NCBI GenBank assembly: GCA_017622815.1
Contig: JAGAQH010000036.1
Location: forward strand, 42,595-106,594
Origin: Bacteroidaceae bacterium
GTDB taxonomy: Bacteria; Bacteroidota; Bacteroidia; Bacteroidales; Bacteroidaceae
Reading direction: 5' to 3'
Length of the DNA: 64,000 nt
The position numbers were made by a program, and so were the translations under genes. The notes under the pieces were generated by a model. It was not told where the DNA came from. It made no database searches and saw only the letters and a program-made list of their open reading frames with translations. Shown piece after piece: positions 53,469-61,194 of this stretch. The number at the start of each line of letters is the position of its first letter. Positions within the stretch are counted from its first letter, which is position 1.

Positions 53469-55485
53469 ACTCCTCGGCTATGTCTTCTTCTATAACAAGG
53501 TTGTCGATGATGAAGTTCTGGCGCTCCATGGTGTTCTTGCCCATGTAGTATTCCAGAAGTTCCGCCACCTGGTCGCCCTTGCTCAGTGTCACCTTCTCCA
53601 GGCGTATGTCGGCACCGATGAAGTTCTTGAACTCGTCCGGGCTTATCTCGCCAAGACCTTTGAATCGCGTTATCTCGGGGTCGGGACCCAGGTCGGCAAT
53701 GGCCTGCAGGCGCTCGTCCTCGGTGTAGCAGTATTGTGTGATGAAGTCGGAACCGAAGGAGATATGGCGCTTGTGCGATGAGGCTCCATTCTTGCTCAGT
53801 TCCGGATCCTGTTCCACATCCGTACCTTCGTCGTAGGCCTTCAGTTCCTTCTCTATGGCCTCTATCTTCTTCTTGCTGACCTTTGTCTTGCGGTTGCGCA
53901 CACGGAAGAGCGGTGTCTGCAGGATGAAGACATGGCCTTTCTTTATGAGGTCGGGGAAGAACTGCAGGAAGAAGGTTATCATGAGCAGGCGTATGTGCAT
54001 GCCGTCCACATCGGCATCGGTGGCAACGATAACCTTGTTGTAGCGCAGGCCCTCCAATCCGTCCTCGATGTTCAGGGCGGCCTGCAGGAGGTTGAACTCC
54101 TCGTTCTCGTAGCACACCTTCTTCGTCATGCCGAAGCAGTTCAGCGGTTTGCCTCGCAGGGAGAATACCGCCTGGGTGTTCACGTCGCGGCTTTTGGTGA
54201 TGCTTCCGCTTGCAGAGTCACCCTCGGTGATGAAGATACAGGACTCCTCCTGTTGCGTGCCGCGTGTGTCGGAAAGGTGTACACGGCAGTCGCGCAGTTT
54301 GCGGTTGTGCAGGTTGGCCTTCTTGCTCATCTCGCGGGCCTTCTTGGCCACGCCGGCCATTTCCTTGCGTATCTTCTCGCTCTCCTGCACCTTGGCCAGG
54401 ATGATGTCGGCAATGTCCGTGTTCTTATGCAGGAAGTTGTCCACCTGCTCCTTCACGAAGTCGCCGATGAACTTGTCTATGCTTATGCCACCCTCGGGGG
54501 CTGTTGTCTGCGAACCCAGTTTCACCTTTGTCTGGCTCTCGAACATGGGTTCCTGTATGTTTATGCTTATGGCGGCAACAAGACCGTTTCGTATGTCGCC
54601 GTACTCGTAACTCTTGCCCGAATAGTCCTTTATCACCTCGGCAATGTACTTCTTGAAGGCAGCCTGGTGCGTGCCGCCCAGGGTGGTGTGCTGGCCGTTC
54701 ACGAAGGAGTAGTATTCCTCGCCGTTCTGCTTGGTGTGCGTGAAGGCTATCTCTATGTCCTCGCCGCGCAGGTGGCAGATGGGGTAGAGCGCCTCGTAGT
54801 CCATGCGGTCGTTGAGCAGGTCGGAAAGACCGTCGCGCGAGTGGATGCGCCTGCCGTTGAACATGATGGTAAGGCCCGTGTTCAGGTAGGTGTAGTTGCG
54901 CAGCATTATCTCTATGAACTCGTCGCGGAACTTGTAGTGCTTGAACAGGGTGGGGTCGGGCTCAAAAAAGATGTAGGTGCCGTTCTCGTCCTGGCTGGCC
55001 TCGGTGGTGTCACTTACCAGGATGCCCTTCTCGAAGACGGTCTTCCTGACCTGTCCCTCGCGGTAGGAGTGTGCCTCGAAACGGCTGCTCAGCGCGTTTA
55101 CCGCCTTCAGGCCCACACCGTTCAGACCCACACTTTTCTTGAAGGCCTTGGAGTCGTACTTGCCGCCCGTGTTGAGCATGGACACGGCCTCCACCAGTTT
55201 GCCCTGCGGTATGCCGCGGCCATAGTCGCGGATGCTGGCACGCAGGTTGTCCTGTATGTCCACCTCTATGCGCTTGCCGGCATTCATCTTGAACTCGTCG
55301 ATACTGTTGTCTATGACCTCCTTCAGCAGGACATATATGCCGTCCTCAGGCTGCTGGCCGTCGCCCAAACGGCCTATATACATACCGGGACGGGTACGGA
55401 CGTGCTCCATGTCCGACAAGTGCCGGATGTTTTCCTCGTCGTATATTATGTTTTCTGTCTGCGTGCTTTCCTTGATGTCTTCCAT
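53461..55485 (-). CDS. parE: DNA topoisomerase IV subunit B
   Basis: ATPase subunit of type II topoisomerase, 674 residues. The GHKL ATPase domain has [34 protein letters not shown] and GRGIPQG, with [12 protein letters not shown]. The Toprim domain has EGDSASGS and [12 protein letters not shown]. Sequence length and domain order fit the Bacteroidetes ParE/GyrB family. Assignment to topo IV rather than gyrase is by resemblance to the shorter Bacteroidetes paralog, so the gene symbol is likely but not certain. Confidence 0.85.
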   Translation of the reverse strand: MEDIKESTQTENIIYDEENIRHLSDMEHVRTRPGMYIGRLGDGQQPEDGIYVLLKEVIDNSIDEFKMNAGKRIEVDIQDNLRASIRDYGRGIPQGKLVEAVSMLNTGGKYDSKAFKKSVGLNGVGLKAVNALSSRFEAHSYREGQVRKTVFEKGILVSDTTEASQDENGTYIFFEPDPTLFKHYKFRDEFIEIMLRNYTYLNTGLTIMFNGRRIHSRDGLSDLLNDRMDYEALYPICHLRGEDIEIAFTHTKQNGEEYYSFVNGQHTTLGGTHQAAFKKYIAEVIKDYSGKSYEYGDIRNGLVAAISINIQEPMFESQTKVKLGSQTTAPEGGISIDKFIGDFVKEQVDNFLHKNTDIADIILAKVQESEKIRKEMAGVAKKAREMSKKANLHNRKLRDCRVHLSDTRGTQQEESCIFITEGDSASGSITKSRDVNTQAVFSLRGKPLNCFGMTKKVCYENEEFNLLQAALNIEDGLEGLRYNKVIVATDADVDGMHIRLLMITFFLQFFPDLIKKGHVFILQTPLFRVRNRKTKVSKKKIEAIEKELKAYDEGTDVEQDPELSKNGASSHKRHISFGSDFITQYCYTEDERLQAIADLGPDPEITRFKGLGEISPDEFKNFIGADIRLEKVTLSKGDQVAELLEYYMGKNTMERQNFIIDNLVIEEDIAEEYE

Positions 55486-55506
55486 GGTCTTGGTATGCAG
55501 ATGTGT

Positions 55507-56661
55507 TTAGATGGACTTCTTCCAGGTGTGCCTTTTCTTGGTCACTTCGGTATCCAGGGAACGCCATACGCTCAGCGCCTTGTTGTTTGTCTCCAGTTGG
55601 GGACAGCATTCCGCTATCCTGAAACCCATTTTCTGTGCGGTGGGGATGAGGTCGGCAAAGAGCAGGCTTATGCACCCCGTATCCTGGTATTCGGGCAGGG
55701 CACCGATAAGCAGCAGGTCTATGGTCTTGCTACGCTTCCAGTACAGGCCTTTCAGCATGTGCCACCATCCGAAGGGCAGCAGTTTGGACTTTGCCTTCTG
55801 TATGGCTTTGGACAGATTGGGCATGCACACGCCTATGGCAATGGGCTTCCCCTCCTTGTCGTCGATGATGGAAATTAGGTCTATGTTCAGGAACGGCAGG
55901 TACATTTCAGCGTATTGCTCCATCTGTCGGCGCGTCATATTGCTGTAACCGTACAGATCCCTGTAGGACGTGTTTATTATCTCGAAGACCTTTATGATGT
56001 AACCGCTGTCGCGCAACTCCTTCTTGGACTTGAACTTGTGTATCTTGAACCCGTATCTGTCCTGCACCAGTTTGGCCACGCGGAAGAACTTCTGTTGGTT
56101 GGCGGCATGCTCGCCTCCGTCGTAGGGCACGTTGATGGTGCGGTCCACCCACACGGCATCTTCCTCAAACCCCAGGGCCTTCATATGGTCGTTGTAGTAG
56201 GGGTAGTTGTATATGGTGTACATGGAACCCAGTTTCTCGTAGCCCTCAAAGAGCATTCCTTCCGGGTCGAGGTCGGTAAAGCCCAAGGGGCCGACAATCT
56301 CCGTCATCCCTCGCTCCTTGCCCCAGTCCTCCACGGCTTTTACAAGGGCACGGCTCACCTCCATGTCGTCCACGAAGTCTATCCAGCCAAAACGCACTAT
56401 GCGGGTGTTCCATGTCTCGTTGGCGCGGTTGTTGATGATAGCGGCAACCTTGCCCACCATCTTGCCATCCCTGAATGCCATGAAGTACTCTGCTTCGCAA
56501 AACTCAAAGGCGGCATTCTTCTTGCGGTCAAAGGTGTCCAGGGTGTCCTCCATAAAATCGGGGACTGCATAGGGGCAGTCCTTGTAGAGGTCGTAGTTGA
56601 AACGGATGAAACTCTTCAGTTCCTTTCTGGTGGTGACTCTTTTGATGGTTAATTCAGACAT
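55507..56661 (-). CDS. GNAT-like acetyltransferase family protein, large form
   Basis: A 384-residue protein with two GNAT-like halves. The N-terminal half has FCEAEYFMAFRDGKMVGKVAAIINNRANE. The C-terminal half has LDLLLIGALPEYQDTGCISLLFADLIPTAQKMGF and ETNNKALSVWRSLDTEV. Such proteins are conserved in Bacteroidetes, without a known substrate. It is the first gene of GNAT-parE-coaD-S41-ybeY. The promoter is at 56696. Confidence 0.78.
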   Translation of the reverse strand: MSELTIKRVTTRKELKSFIRFNYDLYKDCPYAVPDFMEDTLDTFDRKKNAAFEFCEAEYFMAFRDGKMVGKVAAIINNRANETWNTRIVRFGWIDFVDDMEVSRALVKAVEDWGKERGMTEIVGPLGFTDLDPEGMLFEGYEKLGSMYTIYNYPYYNDHMKALGFEEDAVWVDRTINVPYDGGEHAANQQKFFRVAKLVQDRYGFKIHKFKSKKELRDSGYIIKVFEIINTSYRDLYGYSNMTRRQMEQYAEMYLPFLNIDLISIIDDKEGKPIAIGVCMPNLSKAIQKAKSKLLPFGWWHMLKGLYWKRSKTIDLLLIGALPEYQDTGCISLLFADLIPTAQKMGFRIAECCPQLETNNKALSVWRSLDTEVTKKRHTWKKSI

Positions 56662-56695
56662 GGAATATATGACGTGTTATAGCGCATTATCTCCA

Positions 56696-56703
56696 CAAAG
56701 ATA
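56696..56703 (-). promoter_or_regulatory. Putative promoter (-7 element) of the five-gene minus operon
   Basis: Minus strand TATCTTTG, 34 bp before the ATG at 56661. Confidence 0.6.
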
Positions 56704-56809
56704 CTCTTTTTCCCTTAAAATACCGCCTCGGCGTGCCGTTTTTGTTGCCAATGCCCTCTTCTTTGCTCAAAAAGGGCGACTTTTCCTTTGTCGCGGGAGC
56801 AAAAAGTTA

Positions 56810-56817
56810 TACTTTTG
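56810..56817 (+). promoter_or_regulatory. Putative promoter (-7 element) of the WbqC gene, possibly leaderless
   Basis: TACTTTTG ends 4 nt before the ATG at 56822. Since transcription usually begins a few nt after this box, the mRNA may start at or next to the start codon. Confidence 0.55.
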
Positions 56818-56821
56818 CCTC

Positions 56822-57337
56822 ATGACAACGGCATATTTGGGTTCTATTGACTATTACAGACGCTTGCTTCGCGAAGGTGCTACACTTGATTTATCCGTGG
56901 CCTATCGCAAGCAGACTTCCATGAACCGCTGCTACGTGGATTCGCCTCACGGAGCACTTGCCCTGACGGTGCCGGTGGTCAATCCGCATGGCCGTATGCC
57001 TGTGGGCGAAATCCTCATTTCCGAGCATGGCAACTGGCGCCACCAGCACTGGAATGCCCTGGTGTCCAGTTACAGGCAGACACCGTATTTCGATTATTAC
57101 GAGGAGGACTTCCATCCCTTTTATCACGAGCACCGCTGGGAGCGCCTTGCCGATTTCAACAACGACCTGCACCATACGGTCATGAGGCTTCTGGAACCTT
57201 ATCCCTTGCCCGACGAGGGCAGGCGCATCGGCACCCCCTATTATCAGATGTTTGCCCCGAGGCATGGTTTCATCGAGAACCTGAGCATCGTAGACCTGCT
57301 CTTCAACATGGGCCCCGAATCGGTTTACTACCTATGA
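56822..57337 (+). CDS. WbqC-like family protein
   Basis: A 171-residue member of the WbqC family, found in Bacteroidales near dapB/lepB or in polysaccharide loci. The pattern is MTTAYLGSIDYYRRLL, CYVDSPHGALALTVPV, HWNALVSSYRQTPYFDYY and the acidic His-rich region FHPFYHEHRWERLADFN. The enzymatic role is not established. The frame is open to 56597, but the ATG at 56822 matches the family and follows the promoter. Its stop overlaps the ATG of the RluA gene by 4 bp (ATGA). Confidence 0.8.
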   Translation: MTTAYLGSIDYYRRLLREGATLDLSVAYRKQTSMNRCYVDSPHGALALTVPVVNPHGRMPVGEILISEHGNWRHQHWNALVSSYRQTPYFDYYEEDFHPFYHEHRWERLADFNNDLHHTVMRLLEPYPLPDEGRRIGTPYYQMFAPRHGFIENLSIVDLLFNMGPESVYYL

Positions 57338-58713
57338 AAATCTACACCCTGGACGAGCGTTGCCTCCCTGCCATGGAAAAGGTCAGGGAATACTATCTTT
57401 CCATACCCGAATGGCGCAAGGACGTGGAGGAGGGCAAGATGTTTGGGGTGCTGATTCATGGACCCACCAACGAAGGACCTCAAGCCCCTCCCCCTTACCC
57501 CTCCACAAGGGAGGGGAGTGGTTACAACCGACTTGTGCCCACATCAGCAGAACATTATACTCCCCTCCCTTGTGGAGGGGCAGGGGGGAGGGTCTGTTCA
57601 TTCTCTTACCTCGCCGCTTTCTCAGGAACCCTTGGGGGCAAGACCTGCCAACCGGGGTTCGTGCCGCCTGTCTTTGACATACAGGAGGGCGAGGGCCGTT
57701 ATTTCCTTCAGGAGGAGGCTGAGATAAGCGCCATAAACCGTTACTTGGAATCGGGGCAGGCTTCGCCACGCGAGGAGTGCGACCTGCGCCACGAGCGTAA
57801 GGAACGTTCCCGTGCCCTTCAGCGCTGGTTGTTCGCCCGTTATTCGGTGAAGAACCTCCGTGGCGAGAGTGCCAACCTGCTGGACATCTTCGCTCCTGCC
57901 GTACCTCCCGGTGGGGCAGGGGATTGTTGTGCGCCGAAACTCCTTCAGGAGGCTTTCCGTCGTGGCATACGTCCCTTGGCCATTGCCGAATGGAACTCGG
58001 CCGATGACAAGTTCTATCCCCCATGCACGCACCGGTGCCGCCCGATACTTGCCCACATGCTCAGTGGCATGGACGTGGAGGCCGACCCTCGCTTGGGAAA
58101 CTATATGGATTTGGTGTCGCGTCTGTCCACCGTCTACGAAGACGATACCTTGGTGGTGGTCAACAAACCCTCGGGCCTTCTCTCCGTACCTGGCAAGGAG
58201 TTCCTGCCCTCGGTGGAGAGCATAACGGGATGCCTGTCGGTGCATCGTCTCGACCAGGATACGAGCGGTTTGCTTGTTCTTGCCAAGAGAGCCAAGGTGC
58301 AGGCGGAACTCCGTGGCCAGTTTGAAAGGCGCGAGGTGGAGAAACGCTATGAAGCCATGCTCGAGAGGGAAATGCCCGTTGGTCAGGAGGGCGAAATTCG
58401 TCTGCCCCTGCGCCCCGATGTGGACAACCGTCCGCGCCAAATGGTGGATATGGAGCATGGCAAGAGTGCCCTGACAAGATACCGGGTGATGGAAAATGTG
58501 GACGGGCATGCGCACCTTCTGCTCACTCCCCACACGGGGCGTACGCATCAGTTGCGTGTGCACATGGCAGAGGGATTGGGCAACCCCATACTGGGCGACC
58601 GGCTCTATGGCAAGCAGAGTGCCAGGCGCCTTATGCTTCATGCCGGGGAACTCTCGTTCACACACCCCGCCACGGGCGAGCGTCTGCGCTTTACCTGTAC
58701 TCCAGAATGGTGA
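57334..58713 (+). CDS. RluA family pseudouridine synthase with in-frame repeat insertion
   Basis: Makes pseudouridine in rRNA or tRNA. The 459 residues have an N-terminal domain typical of Bacteroidetes RluA (GKMFGVLIH near 31-45, then SYLAAFSGTLGG and FVPPVFDI). The catalytic domain has VNKPSGLLSVPG and SVHRLDQDTSGLLVLAK with catalytic Asp, and finally RTHQLRVHMAEGLGNPILGDRLYG. Between GVLIHGPTNE and SYLAAFSG, residues about 48-87 are translated from a 120-bp REPIN-like element. In relatives these two pieces lie close together. Function may be intact, since the insertion is in a loop far from the catalytic site (inference). Confidence 0.9.
   Translation: MKIYTLDERCLPAMEKVREYYLSIPEWRKDVEEGKMFGVLIHGPTNEGPQAPPPYPSTREGSGYNRLVPTSAEHYTPLPCGGAGGRVCSFSYLAAFSGTLGGKTCQPGFVPPVFDIQEGEGRYFLQEEAEISAINRYLESGQASPREECDLRHERKERSRALQRWLFARYSVKNLRGESANLLDIFAPAVPPGGAGDCCAPKLLQEAFRRGIRPLAIAEWNSADDKFYPPCTHRCRPILAHMLSGMDVEADPRLGNYMDLVSRLSTVYEDDTLVVVNKPSGLLSVPGKEFLPSVESITGCLSVHRLDQDTSGLLVLAKRAKVQAELRGQFERREVEKRYEAMLEREMPVGQEGEIRLPLRPDVDNRPRQMVDMEHGKSALTRYRVMENVDGHAHLLLTPHTGRTHQLRVHMAEGLGNPILGDRLYGKQSARRLMLHAGELSFTHPATGERLRFTCTPEW
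57475..57594 (+). repeat. REPIN-like element inserted in frame in the RluA gene
   Basis: Inverted arms around CCCCTCCACAAGGGAGGGG (57496-57516 and 57561-57580) flank the 40-bp spacer seen in the opposite orientation at 12846-12886. The length from GGACC to GGTC is 120 bp, 40 codons, with no stop in frame. Confidence 0.92.
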
Positions 58714-59905
58714 GGTTCTCGGGGTTGAATATCTCCTTGGCGGCATCCCATACCTGTTCGGCGGTAAGCGCCTGGATGCGGTCAATGAACTGCTCCTTCG
58801 TTTGCGTTCGTCCGTAGTGCAGCATGCGCTTGCCCATACCGATGGCAACGCTCTCGAAATTGTCGTACGACAGGGCTATCTGACCTATTATCTGCCTCTT
58901 GGCGGCATTCAGCGCCTTTTCCGACAGGGGTGCGTCGCACAGGCGTTGCAACTCCCTCTTCACTATCCTCTTGCACTTCTCGGCATCGTGGTGGTCGCAA
59001 CCGAAATATATTGCCCACACACCCGTGTCGGTATATGTGGTCAGTGTGCTCTCCACGGTGTAGACAAGGCCGCGCTTTTCCCTCAGTGCCAGGTTCAGAC
59101 GGCTGCTCAATCCCGGTCCCCCCAGGATGTTGTTGGCAAGGAACAGGGCCAGATGCTTCGGATGCGTGCCGCCGAAGGCACGTGCCCCCATCATGATGTG
59201 TGCCTGGTGTGTGTCCTTTTCAATCACCTTGCTTTGGGGAGCGTATGGTCGTAGTATTGTCTCGTCCGTGACAATACGTTGTCCTGCCTCTGACAATACA
59301 TCGTCAGGGATGCGGCGAAGTATCTCCTTTTCTGAGACATTGCCATAGACAAAAAGAACGGCATTGGAGGGGACGTAAAGTCTGCGGGTGTAACTCTGCA
59401 CATCCTCCGTTTTGTAGGCACGAAGGCGTTCTGCATTGCCCAGGATACTGCGACCAAGGGGGTGTCCCTGGAAGAGCATTGCCTCGAAGTCGTCATAGAT
59501 CAGTTCCGATGGCGAGTCATTGTAACTCTCTATCTCGTCGATGACAACCTCCACCTCCTTGTCCATCTCCTCCTGCGGATACTTGCTATGGAACGCCACA
59601 TCGAAAATCAGGTCCATGGCACGGCTGAAATGCTCCTTCTGGCAGGTGCAGTAGTACACCGTCTCCTCCTTGCCGGTGAAAGCGTTCAGGTCGCCGCCCA
59701 CACTCTCCATGTAGGTTATTATCTGTCGCGATGTACGCCTGTCAGTCCCCTTGAAACTCAGGTGTTCGGCAAAGTGTGCCATGCCGCTCTCCCCGTCCTT
59801 CTCGTCCCGAGTGCCGGCATCCAGAGCCAAGCCCAAGTACACCGTATTCGTAGGGCTGGGCGCATAAACCACACGCAAACCGTTGTCTAATGTAAGTGAA
59901 TTCAT
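58691..59905 (-). CDS. M16 family metallopeptidase (pitrilysin type)
   Basis: A 404-residue zinc peptidase with the inverted motif HFAEH (44-48) and the downstream glutamate in EVEVVIDEIESYND. The C-terminal M16_C domain includes LNNLLGGPGLSSRLN-like NNILGGPGLSSRLNLALREKRGL. No signal peptide is seen, so it is probably cytoplasmic or a mitochondrial-processing-peptidase-like housekeeping form. It is convergent with the RluA gene, overlapping by 23 bp. The promoter at 59911 leaves only 5 nt before the ATG. Confidence 0.92.
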   Translation of the reverse strand: MNSLTLDNGLRVVYAPSPTNTVYLGLALDAGTRDEKDGESGMAHFAEHLSFKGTDRRTSRQIITYMESVGGDLNAFTGKEETVYYCTCQKEHFSRAMDLIFDVAFHSKYPQEEMDKEVEVVIDEIESYNDSPSELIYDDFEAMLFQGHPLGRSILGNAERLRAYKTEDVQSYTRRLYVPSNAVLFVYGNVSEKEILRRIPDDVLSEAGQRIVTDETILRPYAPQSKVIEKDTHQAHIMMGARAFGGTHPKHLALFLANNILGGPGLSSRLNLALREKRGLVYTVESTLTTYTDTGVWAIYFGCDHHDAEKCKRIVKRELQRLCDAPLSEKALNAAKRQIIGQIALSYDNFESVAIGMGKRMLHYGRTQTKEQFIDRIQALTAEQVWDAAKEIFNPENLTILEYR

Positions 59906-59910
59906 AGTTG

Positions 59911-59918
59911 CAAAGATA
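59911..59918 (-). promoter_or_regulatory. Putative promoter (-7 element) of the M16 gene, possibly leaderless
   Basis: Minus strand TATCTTTG ends 5 nt before the ATG at 59905. Confidence 0.55.
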
Positions 59919-60051
59919 GGAAAAACGAACGAGAAATATGAAGTCAGGGTTAATGTTTTTTCACGACTAATGCCGATTTATTGAAGAATTGATGGGACAC
60001 AGATGAAACGGATTTGACATATTTGCACAGATGGGGTTGCCGTTGTTTTTT

Positions 60052-60520
60052 AACTGATTAACTGATTAATTGATTGCTATGGTGTAGGTTCTTTGGGTAT
60101 GTGATGGTAATCAAATAATCAGTTAATCAGTTAATCAGTTTGTTTTGTCGCTATATCACTTACGTAGGGCATCACGTCAGGGATAGCTCAGATAGCTCAG
60201 TTTCAGTTTATTTGTTTTGCTGTTTCTTGTTATATGATATTATATAGTTTTATTACTATTATATTATATATATACTTAATAAATAATATATTATAATAAT
60301 AATTATATATATAGTATTATATTATAATATTATAGTTATTAATATAGTTTTAGAACGGAGAAGGCAAGGAAAGTTGGTTCAGAGGCAAGGAATGGGGGAG
60401 AGAGTTAAAGCGTTGGTGAGTGTAGTTGTTTGCCTTTCTATGCATGCCGTGTGGAAAATAAATAATTGAGAACTGAGCTATCTGAGCTCGTCATGTAACT
60501 GATTAACTGATTAATTGATT
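60052..60520. repeat. AT-rich core framed by inverted 8-bp and 9-bp arrays (part of the 59906-61194 gap)
   Basis: Three AACTGATT-type 8-mers (60052-60075), four inverted AATCAGTT-type 8-mers (60109-60140), two ATAGCTCAG 9-mers (60183-60200), an almost pure A/T core (about 60230-60350), then two inverted CTGAGCTAT-type 9-mers (60473-60490) and three AACTGATT-type 8-mers (60497-60520). The outer 8-mer sets are direct repeats and the 9-mer sets are inverted. No credible ORF lies inside. Confidence 0.8.
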
Positions 60521-60735
60521 ATCTTCTTGTTGGTAACATATTGATTTATAGTTAGGTAAATGAATGCCGACTTACCAATTCTCTCTAATAATCGCACTCT
60601 TGCCTTCGCGAAACATGCAAAAATGGGGCAAAATGAGCGGTTTTTTGCATTATTTTCCTACGCAACATGGCATAATCTGGCAAAAGACATAGTAATGTAC
60701 CTCCTGAATCAATACATTCTCTCTCCTTTGTCGTA

Positions 60736-60801
60736 GTATTGTCCAACCCTGGCCTCGATTGTCTAAGCCGTGGCCTTGTATTGTCTAACCTCTCACGTTG
60801 T
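60736..60801. repeat. 20-22-bp-period array, three units
   Basis: ATTGTC recurs at 60738, 60758 and 60780, with GGCCTTGTATTGTCTAACC similar to the GCCCTTGTTGTCCTGGG units at 27181 and the CCCTTATTGTC unit at 50970. A weak member of the same family. Confidence 0.55.
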
Positions 60802-60886
60802 ATTCTTTATTTGTTTGTGTTGCGACAAAAACACCCTTCTTCAAACAAAATATCCTCGGTCTTTCCTGTTTTTCACATCTTTTCGC

Positions 60887-60894
60887 TATATTTG
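60887..60894 (+). promoter_or_regulatory. Putative promoter (-7 element) upstream of the BspA leader
   Basis: TATATTTG matches TAnnTTTG. The first coding ATG supported by the protein is 61195, so a 300-nt leader is implied. The -33 match (TTTC at 60862) is poor. Confidence 0.45.
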
Positions 60895-60902
60895 CAACAT
60901 CG

Positions 60903-61148
60903 TTCCGCTACTACAGCGGTGGTGCGGAATGACTTTAACGAAAAGGTGTTATTGAAATTATCTTCTAAGGTCAAACTTCGCAACTTTGATTAATAGCATG
61001 AAGATGATGGCAGTAGCACCACATCTTTTGATACATACGAACCTTAATAGGTCTGTTGTTATCATATTGGTGTGGGCTATTGTTTTATCCATGCTATAGG
61101 TAGTGCGAAGACCTGACTTTAGGATAAGGCAAATATAGTTCCCACACC
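60903..61148 (+). ncRNA. Candidate structured leader or small RNA upstream of the BspA-like gene
   Basis: A hairpin TTCCGC (60903-60908) with GCGGAA (60924-60929) lies just after the promoter. At the 3' end a nested structure is closed by GGTGTGGG-CTAT (61069-61080) with ATAG-tt-CCCACACC (ending at 61148). Inside it TTATCC (about 61086-61091) pairs with GGATAA (about 61121-61126), and AGGT pairs with ACCT. No known Rfam family was recognised with confidence. It could be a cis-regulatory leader, an independent RNA or the remnant of a mobile element. Confidence 0.4.
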
Positions 61149-61194
61149 TTAATATAGATAATATAAAGGCAAGAATACAAATATTAGTATTAAC

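Noticed and set aside
53932-55878. 648-codon open frame opposite parE
   Set aside because: Shadow frame with biased composition. parE motifs are clear on the other strand.
60220-60360. AT-rich block as replication origin
   Set aside because: No cluster of DnaA boxes and no dnaA, dnaN or other origin markers nearby. The idea is left open only as an unwinding site.
60739-60993. 84-codon ORF in the large gap
   Set aside because: It crosses the 22-bp array, the promoter-like box at 60887 and the leader hairpin, and has no family resemblance that I can defend.
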